Both the position numbers and the translations under genes were made by a program. 53,983 bases of DNA from positions 1-53,983 of the forward strand of contig JAADVB010000118.1 of assembly GCA_023334545.1 (NCBI GenBank), written 5' to 3'. Within the stretch, counting starts at the first letter, position 1. Each line of letters opens with the position of its first letter. The notes below the pieces were generated by a model. The model did no database searches. It saw nothing but the letters and a program-made list of their open reading frames with translations, and had not been told where the DNA came from. Origin of the DNA: Salisapilia sapeloensis. Lineage: Eukaryota > Oomycota > Peronosporomycetes > Peronosporales > Salisapiliaceae. Shown here one piece after another: positions 32,292-42,442 of the stretch.

Positions 32292-32825
32292 CTACAAATC
32301 CTTCTTGGACGCACCAGCAGAAACGTCGTTGATCTCACTAGCGTTTTGCTCGGCAACGCTAATGGAACGCATCATAAATCGGTCTGCGATCCAACAAATG
32401 ACAAAGTAGATGGCACCGAATGGCAGTTGATCAGCTAAAAGGTCTCCGTTATGGCGAGGGAAGCCCATAACGCGAGAGTACAACGAATTCAGTATCCACG
32501 CGGACTGGAGCAATGCGAGTACGAACGATACTTTGAACATGAGCAACGGCTTGAAACTGCGTTGGACGAATAGAGCAGTGCAGGCGGCAATAAGCGCCGA
32601 AAGGACTTCGAAAATTGCTTCAAACTGTAGTCCAAACGCACTATGATGCATACGGTACAGCATGACGGCGCTCACGAGGCTCACAAAGAATGCCATTTTG
32701 CCCAAGAACGACTTCCACATGTTGTTAAAGTAGATGGTCTTGACATAATGGCGTTGCACCTCTTGCTGCAAGCCTTGCTGCTCGACAATAACCTGGTCTC
32801 CTCCCCCTGCGTGCTTTCGTGCCAT
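32292..32825 (-). CDS. Small multi-pass membrane protein, unknown
   Basis: Single exon, 177 residues from the ATG at 32823-32825; the frame is open 13 codons upstream but begins with a TTG. A basic N-terminus (MARKHAGGG) precedes a short amphipathic stretch and four hydrophobic segments at about 42-62, 68-90, 97-117 and 133-153 (for example MAFFVSLVSAVMLY, IFEVLSALIAACTALFV, VSFVLALLQSAWILN, FGAIYFVICWIADR). The C-terminus is polar and ends ASKKDL, which resembles but is not a standard ER-retrieval signal. No family name recognised. It lies 175 bp upstream of the P4-ATPase start on the same strand. Confidence 0.65.
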   Translation of the reverse strand: MARKHAGGGDQVIVEQQGLQQEVQRHYVKTIYFNNMWKSFLGKMAFFVSLVSAVMLYRMHHSAFGLQFEAIFEVLSALIAACTALFVQRSFKPLLMFKVSFVLALLQSAWILNSLYSRVMGFPRHNGDLLADQLPFGAIYFVICWIADRFMMRSISVAEQNASEINDVSAGASKKDL

Positions 32826-33992
32826 CCTTTTGATACGTCTACGACCGCCACTTGACTCGAACAAAGTATGCGTTGCGTCTACTGATTATAATCAGCTTAA
32901 TTTTGTCTTTGTATTCATGTATCCACCTATCTTTCATTTCGTCCAAAGTAGGCATAATACGACAATCTTTTTACATACGCTCCTTTGCCAATGCATACAT
33001 ACAGCCAACACAGTTCAACAGACAATTAGGTTGGCTACTACTTAATAGTGACATTTAAGCCGTTTTTGTTGAGCGGATAATCGGGTATTAAGTTAGTTAG
33101 GTACAATAGGCATAATGTGAGCAAAGATGTACAAACTGTAGTAAGAGTCAATGCTTCAGTCTGTGGCGGTTCGCCCTATTTTACGCCACTATTTACCTTT
33201 CTAGGCCTAACACGTACATCGTCCGTTCCTATGTCATGCTTTGGCAAGGCCTAGTGTTGAGCGTATCGTGGTGGGTCGGAAGTCCTTCAGGTTGAAGTTG
33301 CATTCGCTTTACTTGCGCTATTGAGCTCTTCGCCATTTTAGTGGGACATAATATATTGCGAGTCACAAATGTCACCCAATTATTTCGTCCACCACTGTAC
33401 TGCGCATGTTCCGAAATAATAGAGAAGAGCTAAATAGCGCAAGCGAAGAGCTCACTGAGTCTTTCGCACGCTTTTTCAAATGTGCACATTTCGAGTACCA
33501 GGCATGCCTCAGAGTCTTCTCGAAGATCCTTTATTCCTGATTGCATCAAAGACGAAGACAGAGATAGACTAAGAATAGGAATTCGCATCTCCATCGGTAG
33601 TACAGAACACTCGCTTATGCATCCGATATAGTGGGAGAAATGTTTATTGAAGTGCTACGTCAGGTTTCCATAACATGTAGTTACTCCGGAGTGGCAATTC
33701 TCAACGAACACAGAGGTGACTCGGTTCGAGTATCAAGAATAAAGTTGCAAAAGGCGAATCCTAATCATGTCGAATCAGTATTCAGTGCGAACACAGCGTT
33801 TCTTGTCCAAGCAGTGAATAATTGTATAGCTAAAGTACGATCCGTCTGATGCCCTAGGGTATCTTTCCACTATCCTCGATCCTACTCGTACAATCCGTGT
33901 GTCACGTCTTTCCCTGACTAGTTAAGCAACTTGTGAAAGCGAAAGAAGTATGATTTGTATTGTTTAATCGGATAGGAAGCTGGTGTGGAAGA
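32826..33992. other. AT-rich intergenic block
   Basis: About 1.2 kb. The largest open frame (33631-33849, plus, 72 codons) has no recognisable domain. A near-inverted pair is visible, caaGCGCTATTgagctcttcg-like sequence around 33315-33330 and taaatagcgcaagcgaagag around 33430-33450, but it is too imperfect to call an element. Confidence 0.45.
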
Positions 33993-36264
33993 CTACATAG
34001 GGCTGTGCCACACCTCTTCGCACTGGTAGGCCTTGGGCGTCAGCTGGATGACCTTGTGCAGCGGAATGTTGATCGTTGGGCACTCGGCTGGACTCTTGTT
34101 CGTTAAGTACGCGTACAAGACCCTAAGGATCGCCTGGTGGGCGATGATCAGCACCGGCTGGTCCATTCGCATGAGCTCTGTGATCACCGGCTCTAGGCGA
34201 TGGATGACGTCCTGATACGACTCCCCACGCGGATACCGATAGTAGAGCTTATTGTTCTTCCTCGCAACATACTCCTCTGGCATATCCTCCGCCACCTGCT
34301 CGTATGTCAGTCCGTCGCAGATCCCGGCATCGATCTCGTCCAGCTGCTTCCACTTGACGACCGACCGGCCCCTCGCAGCAATGCGCTCGACTGTCATGCC
34401 CGTCCGGAGCATCGTCGACGTCCACACCGCGAGCTCCGTGTCCGGTGCAGGGTAGTACGCGTCGATGAATCTATCCAGCTGCATGGCGTACTGGATGCCA
34501 AGTGGACTCAAGGGCGCGTCTCCTCCGATACGCTTCTGCGTATTGTACATGCTCTCGCCGTGTCGGCTGAGCCATATTGGTCGAGGACGCAGCTGTAGAT
34601 TCGCCATCAAGAACATGATGCGCGACTGGAGGTAGCCGTACACCTGGTTGCAAAAGATCTGGCGGCCAACGTCCATGACTTTAATGAACGGCACGTCCTC
34701 CTTCTTACTACTCAGCGGCTCGTAGACGCTCTCGTACTGAAGGATGCGCTTGCTATAGTCCTTGGCAGCCTGCTCCATCGTCTGCGCCGCATAGTCCTCC
34801 GAGTGGAGCTTCATCTCGTTGATCGAAGACGCAATGAGCTCTGGCGCGTCACAAATGCTTTCGATGAACATGACCGCACACTTAAAGCGCGCTTGGACCT
34901 CCTGTCGCAGCATCTCCCGACGCTCTTGCGTCGCATTCGTAGCGTCGTACACGACGCAGTCGCATTCATCCTGCTCCAACGCCGCGATGGAGTCCTTGAG
35001 GCAGTGCATCGCCAACTCCGATCGTATCTCCTGCGACTCTTTATTCAGCGGATTCCAGAACTCATGATTGACGTTCGACCCCAAGAGCTGTCGACGGTAC
35101 TCTCCCGTGCTAAAGACCTTGGCCTGGTGCCCCATCCAGGTCAAGTGCCTCGCGAGAATATTCCCGATGAACGTCTTGCCACGACCTGGGAGACCGACGA
35201 GGAAGATGATCAGCTTACCACTGCGTCGAGCAGTGGCTGTCGTGCCTTCGTTCGGGACGGTCATGAGAGACCGGTGGCCGCCTTGCTCTGCTCGCTGACT
35301 ATGCTCCTGCGTACGCAGGTCGCCGCCAAAGTGCTGCGTCGTGGCGGCTAAGAGCACGGAGCTTGAGGCTCGAGGCGACGCACGAGAGTTGCTGTACTTG
35401 TCCTGAGATAAAGACGTCTGCACACTCGGCGCCGGGATGCCACTCGAGGCGCCAGTGCTCATGTTGGTCGCACTCGCCTTCTTCACGAGCGACTCTTCAC
35501 TCCGAGAGCGCAGGAGACCGCTGCTGGAGCGACGTCGAGCGCCGTGTTGGCTGCCTTCGGACGTATCGACGTCAAGGCCGTACTCTGCGTCCCCTGCTGG
35601 CTCCTTTGGCGACCTCAGCGGCGTCACTGGCGTGCTGACTTCGACTTCGGTGACGTTTTCTAAAGATAAGGACGCAAGAGGCGGCGAACGCTTGTTCACT
35701 TGCCTCGTACGCGAAGGAGACTTCTTCTCGAGCACAGCCAAGAGCTCATCTGTCGCCGTCGGATTCATGACCGGGAGACCGTGCTCACTGTCGCGAAGCA
35801 TCGTGCGCGTCGGACGCTGCTCCTGTGCATCATCCGCCATGGACACCACGGTTAAAAAGTTGTTCAGATTGCCATACTCATCCGGTGCGAACGTGATCTC
35901 CGGGTCGTACTTCCACGCGCCGTCGATGCAGAACTTGAAAAAGTGGGTGCCAGGAGGCAGATACAGACGCACGCTATGCGTCACGCCCTCGTCTCCATCT
36001 GACGTCTCGAGCGTAATCTGAGATCCCCAACTAGTAGGCTCGACATTAGATCTAGGGATACTAGTAGATACGAGGAGAGTACTTGTTAAAGGAGCCCGTG
36101 AGGCCGACGGTCGTGCCGCTCTGGTGCCACTCGAAGCGCACTGGGAAGCGATCTGGTCCGGCAGATAAAAAGTCCTCTGTCGCCGTCTGGCCAGTCACCT
36201 GCTCTCGTATCATGTCCGCGGCAGCTCGCGTCGCCTCCGTCGAGTTGGGCGCCGAGGAGCTCAT
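33993..36264 (-). CDS. Bifunctional 6-phosphofructo-2-kinase/fructose-2,6-bisphosphatase with N-terminal CBM48
   Basis: Two exons, 36264-36083 and 36030-33993, with a 52-nt intron splitting the Asn codon of GSFNNW; 739 residues. Residues about 40-125 form a CBM48/AMPK-beta-like glycan-binding module (FEWHQSGTTVGLTGSFNNW, LYLPPGTHFFKFCIDGAWKY). A Ser-rich linker of about 170 residues follows. The kinase domain has the P-loop FLVGLPGRGKTFIGN and DCVVYDATNATQERR. The bisphosphatase domain has the phospho-His motif PIWLSRHGESMYN and the second catalytic His in VLIIAHQAILRVLYAYL. It sets the level of fructose-2,6-bisphosphate, which controls glycolysis (in oomycetes possibly via PPi-dependent PFK, which is inference). 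All catalytic signatures are intact on both sides. Its ATG is 134 bp from that of AP-4 mu. Confidence 0.93.
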
Positions 36265-36398
36265 TCGTATCGACTCGAGTCGCGTGCGGTCGACGTCGAG
36301 CTCTGGATCTCGTTTTATTACGTCCTTTTCACCGCATCTTCCACAAAACCAGCGACACGACACGTACACCTCATAGCGCCCGCGATCCGCCTCGTATC
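36265..36398. promoter_or_regulatory. 134-bp divergent region between PFKFB and AP-4 mu
   Basis: Short head-to-head spacing implies a shared promoter. No core motif was assigned. Confidence 0.45.
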
Positions 36399-37736
36399 AT
36401 GTCGTCCATCTCGCAGTTCTACATCCTATCGACGAGGGGAGATACCATCATCTTCAGTGACTTCCGAGGCGACGTCGACGGCTCCTCCGCCGAAGTCTTC
36501 TTCCGCAAAGTCAAGTTCTGGGAAAGTGGCGATGCGCCCCCGAGCTTTAACGTCGACGGCGTCAACTACCTCTTCGTTAAGAAGAACGGACTCTACTTTG
36601 TCGCAACCACGAGGTTCAACGTCAGTCCCTCCTACATTTTAGAACTGCTATCGAGGCTCTGCCGCGTCTTTAAAGACTACTGCGGGGTGCTGTCGGAAGA
36701 AACGCTACGGAAAAACTTTATCTTGTGCTACGAGCTCCTGGATGAAACGCTAGACTACGGATATGCGCAGGACACGAGTACAGAGGGACTGAAAGTCCAC
36801 GTACACAACGAAGCCGTCTTGGTCGGAGACGCCGTGGCCGCCAAAGGCAAGCCTGGCGCCAAGTTCATCAACCGGAACTCGAACATCAAGGCTGCTTCGG
36901 CCGTCAAGAAGCCCGTTTCAACCGGCCACGGGAAGAAGCAGGACGAGAACGAGCTCTTCTGCGACATCCTCGAGCGCCTCAATGTCGTCTTCAGCAGCGG
37001 CGGCCAGATGCTCAACGCGTCCATCGAAGGCCGGATTCAGCTCAAGAGCTACTTGAGCGGCAACCCAGAGCTCCGCCTAGCGCTCAACGAAGACCTCGTC
37101 ATCGGCGGAGGCAACGGACCGAGGGCGTATGGACAAGTAGTGCTCGACGACTGCAACTTCCACGACTGCGTCCAGCTCGATGAGTTCGAGCGTGACCGTG
37201 TGCTCATCTTCCAACCGCCCGACGGAGAGTTCACCGTCACCAACTACCGCATCACAGGAGACTTCCGCGCGCCCTTCCGCATCTTTCCGTACGTCGAGGA
37301 GCTGTCTCCAACGAAAATCGAAATGGTCCTCAAGATCCGAGCGGACATGCCAGAGAACAACTACGGCGCCAACGTCATCATCCGCTTTCCCGTCCCGCAG
37401 TCTACCGTCTCGGTGTCCTGTGACATCGGGAAGAACGCGGCGGGCCAGTTGGCAGAGTATCGAGAGAACGAGAGCCAAGTGCGTTGGGCAATCAAACGCT
37501 TCTCCGGCGGCTCGGAACTGACGCTGCGTGCCAAGATCACGCTCGGCAGTCCGTCGCCCCATGTGCGCCGGGAAATCGGCCCCGTGAGCATGAACTTTGA
37601 GATCCCCATGTACAACACGTCGAGCCTCCAAGTGCGCTACTTGCGCATCCCGGAGCACGCGCGCCATCCCAACTACCAGTACAAGCGCTGGGTGCGCTAC
37701 GTGACGCAAAGCAGCTCGTACATTTGCCGCATCTAA
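36399..37736 (+). CDS. AP4M1: AP-4 complex mu subunit
   Basis: Intronless, 445 residues, ATG start. The longin-like N-terminus MSSISQFYILSTRGDTIIFS and the blocks GDAPPSFNVDG, NGLYFVATTRFNVSPSYILE and FILCYELLDETLDYGYAQDT are those of adaptor medium chains. The following TSTEGLK, and the C-terminus SLQVRYLRIPEHARHPNYQY with RWVRYVTQSSSYICRI, match AP-4 mu better than AP-1/2/3. The mu-homology domain starts near NELFCDILERLNVVFSSGG. AP-4 sorts cargo at the trans-Golgi network without clathrin, and the mu subunit reads tyrosine-type signals. The other AP-4 subunits are not in the window. It converges with mS35 with 52 bp between stops, a stretch very rich in T and C. Confidence 0.93.
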   Translation: MSSISQFYILSTRGDTIIFSDFRGDVDGSSAEVFFRKVKFWESGDAPPSFNVDGVNYLFVKKNGLYFVATTRFNVSPSYILELLSRLCRVFKDYCGVLSEETLRKNFILCYELLDETLDYGYAQDTSTEGLKVHVHNEAVLVGDAVAAKGKPGAKFINRNSNIKAASAVKKPVSTGHGKKQDENELFCDILERLNVVFSSGGQMLNASIEGRIQLKSYLSGNPELRLALNEDLVIGGGNGPRAYGQVVLDDCNFHDCVQLDEFERDRVLIFQPPDGEFTVTNYRITGDFRAPFRIFPYVEELSPTKIEMVLKIRADMPENNYGANVIIRFPVPQSTVSVSCDIGKNAAGQLAEYRENESQVRWAIKRFSGGSELTLRAKITLGSPSPHVRREIGPVSMNFEIPMYNTSSLQVRYLRIPEHARHPNYQYKRWVRYVTQSSSYICRI

Positions 37737-37788
37737 GTCCAATTTCTTTCGTTTTGCCATCTTTTCTTTATTCTCTTTTCTTTTCTCC

Positions 37789-38409
37789 CTACGCCATCGA
37801 CGAGGCATGCGTCGTCAAGTCCGTCAGGATGTCGCACAGACGCTTGTGGTTGTGGACGCGAGACGCGTACCGGTCTTCCGTCAGCTTGAGCCGGTCCTTG
37901 TTCGGCTGGTAGCGAGGGCCGGCGAGCTGCTTGACCACGTCCTTCTGGGCGGAAGACAGACCGACGAAGCACGACATAGGCACGTGCATGATCACCTTGG
38001 TGTCGAAAGTCGTCTTGTCTTCAATGTACAGTCGATCGTCAAAGTCCTCCAGGTTGTAGTTCATCTCGAGCTCGATCGCCGATCCGTCGAACGACGAGTG
38101 GATCTGTTGCTGCCACGAGTCGTCCAAGAGCATCGTGAAGTCGTGGAAGATCTCGAGCTTTTCCACCTCGTGCTTCATCGCGTCGTCAAAGTTGGACGGA
38201 AAGTCTTCGTCCCAGTACGCCGGGTTCTCAAACGTCTCGACTTCACGCTTCTCCGCCTCTGGCTGTGCAAACGAGAACAGTTTCAAACCGCTCTTCTCGT
38301 CATCCTGCTGCTGCTGCTGCGTGACGTCCACTACTGGTTCCGTTGGTCGAGTCGAAAAAGCACGCACACAACGCTTGCTTGAGCGCTTGGCGACCTGAGC
38401 CAGCATCAT
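37789..38409 (-). CDS. Mitochondrial small ribosomal subunit protein mS35
   Basis: Intronless, 206 residues; two consecutive ATG codons at the start. The N-terminus MMLAQVAKRSSKRCVRAFST is a classic mitochondrial presequence with an RAFS-type cleavage region. A glutamine run (QQQQQ) follows. The C-terminal half carries the MRPS35 domain: VIMHVPMSCFVGLSSAQKDV, then VKQLAGPRYQPNKDRLKLTE and RYASRVHNHKRLCDILTDLT. The protein belongs to the mitoribosome head region in fungi and animals. The large antisense open frame on the plus strand is a shadow. Confidence 0.92.
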   Translation of the reverse strand: MMLAQVAKRSSKRCVRAFSTRPTEPVVDVTQQQQQDDEKSGLKLFSFAQPEAEKREVETFENPAYWDEDFPSNFDDAMKHEVEKLEIFHDFTMLLDDSWQQQIHSSFDGSAIELEMNYNLEDFDDRLYIEDKTTFDTKVIMHVPMSCFVGLSSAQKDVVKQLAGPRYQPNKDRLKLTEDRYASRVHNHKRLCDILTDLTTHASSMA

Positions 38410-38992
38410 CCTCTCTATTGATGGCTTGCAATGCTTCTTGTTTCTAACGGTTATCTTTCAACATAACACCCGAACACTTGGCCACATTGCATTACAATTT
38501 AGCACACGAAAAAGACTGTACACGGAGGTAGGTACATAGTATATTCAAGGTTAGAGCGGATGGTGTACAAGCTGCGGATTGAAGGGTCGAGTCCAAGTTA
38601 CCAGTAACATGTCATCATGCCTATCCGGGCTTGTCGGGGCTACAATATAGTAGCTGTTCTGCTTCTGGATGGCCTGGAGAAGCCCAAGCATGACCATGGG
38701 CAGATAAGCAGTTAATGCTTATTGACTAGCCCACAACATTCCTGGGGAGGGTGACGGAAAGAGACAAAGCTAGAAGACTGTAAATATCTTGCGTAGGACA
38801 GTGTATCTTCATACATTTCCTTACTTCTCTCGTTTATCTCCATCTATCTCGTTCCGAGACTCTTCCGCTAGCCTTCACTCTTCCATCATACCGTCTCGCA
38901 AGAAACTTGCCCAAGAGCACCAGTTAGAGCAACACAAATCAAACTGCTTCACTCAGAAGCATGAGAGAGTGGCGAGCGAAAATGTGACGGTC
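38410..38992. other. Intergenic region
   Basis: About 580 bp between the mS35 start and the first ATG of the broken SPT2-type gene. The frame of the latter is open back to 38789 but the extra residues (Ser/Phe-rich) do not look conserved. Probable divergent promoters; nothing else seen. Confidence 0.4.
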
Positions 38993-40471
38993 ATGGCAGG
39001 CAATATCAAGCAGATTATTCGCAAAGACGGATGGAGGTCAGACAGTGTTGATGCTGCATCTCTTCAGCGTATCCTTAGAAATCTCTCCACCGTCAAAGTG
39101 AGCACTACTCTACTCAAAGAGACGCGGTTGGGCAAGATGGTGCACAAGGCTGGGAAGCACCGAGATGAAATCGTGCAAGGCTACAGCTTCAGCATAGAAA
39201 GAAAGTGGCAGCAGGAGTTCGGCTTTATGTCAAAGCAGTCTCCGTCCAACTCACTACCTTCCTCCATTCCATCGCATGGTACCAGTTACAGCCAAGGAAC
39301 CAACTAAAAGAGAACAGGCAGAAGCTCAGGCTCAAGTACGATGAAGAGCGAGATAAAAAGGCTGCTAGGAAGCTCCAGTATCTAGAAAATCCGAGGGTAA
39401 AAGTTAAGAAGCCAGCGAAAGTCTTGGTAAAGGTTGGGTTGATGATGTCGAAATGGAGCAGAAGTGCGGGTGGGAGAGTATCGGCGGGCGCCTCACGGAC
39501 ATTGACTTCCATGCCAACTAGTAATCAGAAGATAGACCCTCGTGATAGATACCTTTGTAGCATCGACATATTTGCTTCATTGATCCTATGGCAATGGTAG
39601 GATGTTCGTGGAGAACCATGCTCGACGAAAGCCAATCCTCCAGTGTGCTCGTCAAGACGTTTTAGAAGGCAAAGACTTATCCAAAAATCGATGTCCCGAC
39701 AGTCATCGAGCGATGCTGACGAAACGATCTCCTCGCTTATGTTATACAGCAGAGCTAGAGGGAGCACCGACTGCATCCGGGTGCGAAGTTGCACCAGAAG
39801 GTCCGTCCAAGTGCAATGCGTCACCGCCAGCTCCATTCAAAGGCAGTTCGATAAAGTCCAAGAAGAGTGCTTCGTACACAAGAGGACAGCGCGAGGTCGT
39901 AAAGTGGCTGCGCACTCTGTCGATGGACTTGAGTGAGCACGCGTCTACGTTCTTTAACAACGGCTTCGAATCGATGGAGGTTTTTTGGACAATCGAAAAG
40001 TCCGATCTGTCGCCGATGGTTCCCAAGATGGGATACTGCCGATTGATCCAGCAGGGTTTAAACGATTTAAAGAAGCGAAAAGCAAGCGCTAAGAAGAATG
40101 TGAAATCAAGCGTGTCAGAGCCATCGAAGCAAAAGCGGAAGTCGAATACCGTGAAGAGTGCGAAGCATAGCGTATCAGAGCCTCAAAAGCGGAAGCGGAT
40201 TAACTATGACTTGTACGGAGAGTTCGAGAGCGACGATACTTTCGTGGTGGACGACTTGGACGAAAGATACCAACCGGGTGCGGCCACAAAGATGATTCAG
40301 AAGGGCCGTAGGATGCCTACGTACGACTCGTAAGATTTGAGTGATATGGAAGCTTCGTTTGCGGACATTCAGAGAGAAGAGGTCAAGAGCTCGAAAGTGG
40401 GTGAGTTGGAAGATTACCAGAAAGAGATACGGAACAAGAGGTTGGCCAAGAGAAAGAAGGCTTATGCCTAG
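38993..40471 (+). pseudogene. Broken SPT2-type chromatin protein gene with TFIIS-N and SAM domains
   Basis: Pieces of one protein occur in order but in changing frames. From the ATG at 38993 a TFIIS N-terminal (LW) domain is readable: DAASLQRILRNLSTVKVSTT, LLKETRLGKMVHKAGKHRDE, ending IERKWQQEFGF. Coding-like basic segments follow in a second frame (from about 39290, TAKEPTKREQAEAQAQ) and a third (from about 39335, KYDEERDKKAARKLQYLE), then one in the second frame again (about 39430-39510, GWVDDVEMEQKCGWESIG). The first frame resumes with a SAM domain (39890-40070, REVVKWLRTLSMDLSEHAST) and the SPT2 C-terminal domain (LDERYQPGAATKMIQKG). An in-frame TAA at 40331-40333 interrupts SPT2, after which DLSDMEASFADIQREEVKSS continues to a TAG at 40469-40471. 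SPT2 is an H3/H4 chaperone. Unrecognised introns could explain some frame changes but not the TAA within a conserved block. Confidence 0.7.
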
Positions 40472-41616
40472 GATTATTTAATTTCGCGTAAGATCATCCA
40501 TTAAGATTTATGAATCCAAGTCACCTACTTCTTCCTTATCTAGTTTATCCTTACAGTCTTGACTAGTCGACTATGGCGAGGGTGCCGATTAATATGGCGT
40601 CTGAACCTCGTGTGATGAAGTTGATGATATCAGTGATGAATATCGAAGTGGAAGTAGCAACGCTCGTTCGTGTCTAGTACGCTGTAGACCTACTTATCTC
40701 TATAGACTTCCGAATGTAGAAGGGATTTAAGTCGACGAAGAGATTGCTCAATCAGAGATGACTGCCCAGGGGACAAAGAGTAGATACTTGGATTTGCAAG
40801 TAGTGCATAGTAGATACGGGCGGAGGTAGATGTGAAATGAACGACTCACAGATTGTAGCAGGCAAATAGTGTGCGGTGAGAAAGCATCGTAGTATTTAAC
40901 ATTGCATCTGCCAAGGTAAATAAAGTAAATGGAAGTGGAATGAATACTACAATCGCGACTAAAGCCGAGGAAGATGAGGGGGACTACCACCAGATATTTG
41001 CAAATGTTCACACATAGCAATTTGGGTATTTTTTTCCAGTTTTATGTGTTTTTCACCTTCATTCACGTTTTCCAACCAAACAGCACCAAGACGAGCATCA
41101 TGGTCTCTATCCATGACCAATCTATGCTTTATAAGGCCCTGTGCAATAGCAATATAGGTAGAGAATGCAACGGAAGAGCGGTGGATGTGTCTAGTTTCTA
41201 AGAGAACGAAGGAGCTGTATTGGAGACAGAAGGCGATGGGACCAGTGGACCCACGAGCGACACTCGAAAGGGGCCGTCTATTAATTATGCTAGCGCTCTT
41301 CAAGACAAGAGCACCGGGATCACGGGATCCATGATCAGTCCAGAAGGAGGTGAAGGTATTCACATCGCGGCGTGTGGACATGGTCGTCCATGGCCATCAA
41401 TCCGTTTCTACGTACGACTCGTCCGAGAGATATCAAACGCTGTTTCTCATCTCTTGCTAGTCGCATCCATCCTCTTCATTCACATTCTCTCCTTGCTACG
41501 TACTACTCCTGCGTCTCGAGGCTCGTAGACGACAGGAATAAGCTGTAGCTACATGTCTTGCTACAAATACAAATTGCATACTTTATCCAAGTCAAATTAT
41601 TTTTACATTGTACGAC
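40472..41616. other. Intergenic block, possibly with decayed coding sequence
   Basis: About 1.1 kb before BCAS2. One plus-strand frame at about 40600-40820 shows acidic and coding-like stretches (CDEVDDISDEYRSGSSNAR; VDEEIAQSEMTAQGTKSR) separated by stops. This could be more relic sequence or chance. Open frames at 40959-41381 (minus) and 41220-41528 (plus) have no recognisable domain. Confidence 0.35.
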
Positions 41617-42337
41617 ATGAGTGCCCTGCCACCGACGCAGGCGACGCAGTGTCCGTTGCTATCGGACCAGCAGCACTTGATCGACGCTCTTGGGTACGTC
41701 GACACCGAGTACAATGACCCGAGCGTCCAGCGCCAAGTCCAACAGCAGATCCGAGCGGAAATGACGCGCTTCCAGCCACCGGCGGACCAGTACCTCGGCT
41801 TTTTGCCCGACTACGCGCCTACTTTTGTCGACCATCCTCTTCTCCAACGTGAATACGAGCGCGTAAGTGCCGGCCAAGCTCTGGACGCAATTGACACGAG
41901 TCGGTACAATGGTCTACCTCCTCCTAACGAAGCTGCAGACCAAGTGGAGGCGTGGGAAAAAGCTCTCAACGACCTCCGCATGAGCGTCGAGCATGATCAC
42001 AACCAGTATTTTATCTTATATAAATAGGAAGAGAATGAGTACTAAGGTATGTATTTGTAGAGTGCTGAATTTGGAACTGCTGCAGGCTTACGGGAGTCGG
42101 CGTTGGAAGGTCCGGAACGCCTTGCTGGATGGGCTCGTGAGTCGGTCCAAGCAGCTCGTATCGAGTACGCAAGAAGCTTGTGACAGCATCAACCTTAAGC
42201 GGAAGCGAGACCAGGAGTTGAACGCGAGCAAGATGGCCGAGTATCAAAGCAAAGTCGACGAGCTCCTTGTGAAGAACCAACAGATACAGGCTGCTTGCCT
42301 CCGCGTCGGGACGTCCAAAGCACGAAAGACCGAGTGA
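41617..42337 (+). CDS. BCAS2/SPF27 pre-mRNA splicing factor (PRP19 complex)
   Basis: Two exons, 41617-42005 and 42061-42337, with a 55-nt intron containing a TACTAAG branch-like site; 221 residues, the normal length for the family. The ATG at 41617 is two codons after the upstream TTG. BCAS2 features are LIDALGYVDTEYNDPSVQRQ, RFQPPADQYLGFLPDYAPTF, HPLLQREYERVSAGQALDAI, WEKALNDLRMSVEHDHNQ, then LNLELLQAYGSRRWKVRN and a long C-terminal coiled coil. SPF27 is a core scaffold of the PRP19/CDC5L (NTC) complex that activates the spliceosome. The tail is shorter than in animals. It converges on the GH5 gene with 105 bp between stops. Confidence 0.92.
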
Positions 42338-42442
42338 AAGGAGTAACACATTGAGCGTTCCGATTCTTTCTTCCATCTAATTCCTAAGCATTTTCCGCCT
42401 CCGTTCCAAAATGTACAAAAAGGTACTCGACCAGAGCAAAGC

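Noticed and set aside
37077-37808. 243-codon open frame on the minus strand
   Set aside because: Antisense to AP-4 mu and overlapping the 3' end; no domain.
40959-41381. 140-codon minus-strand frame
   Set aside because: No domain; overlaps an equally featureless plus-strand frame.
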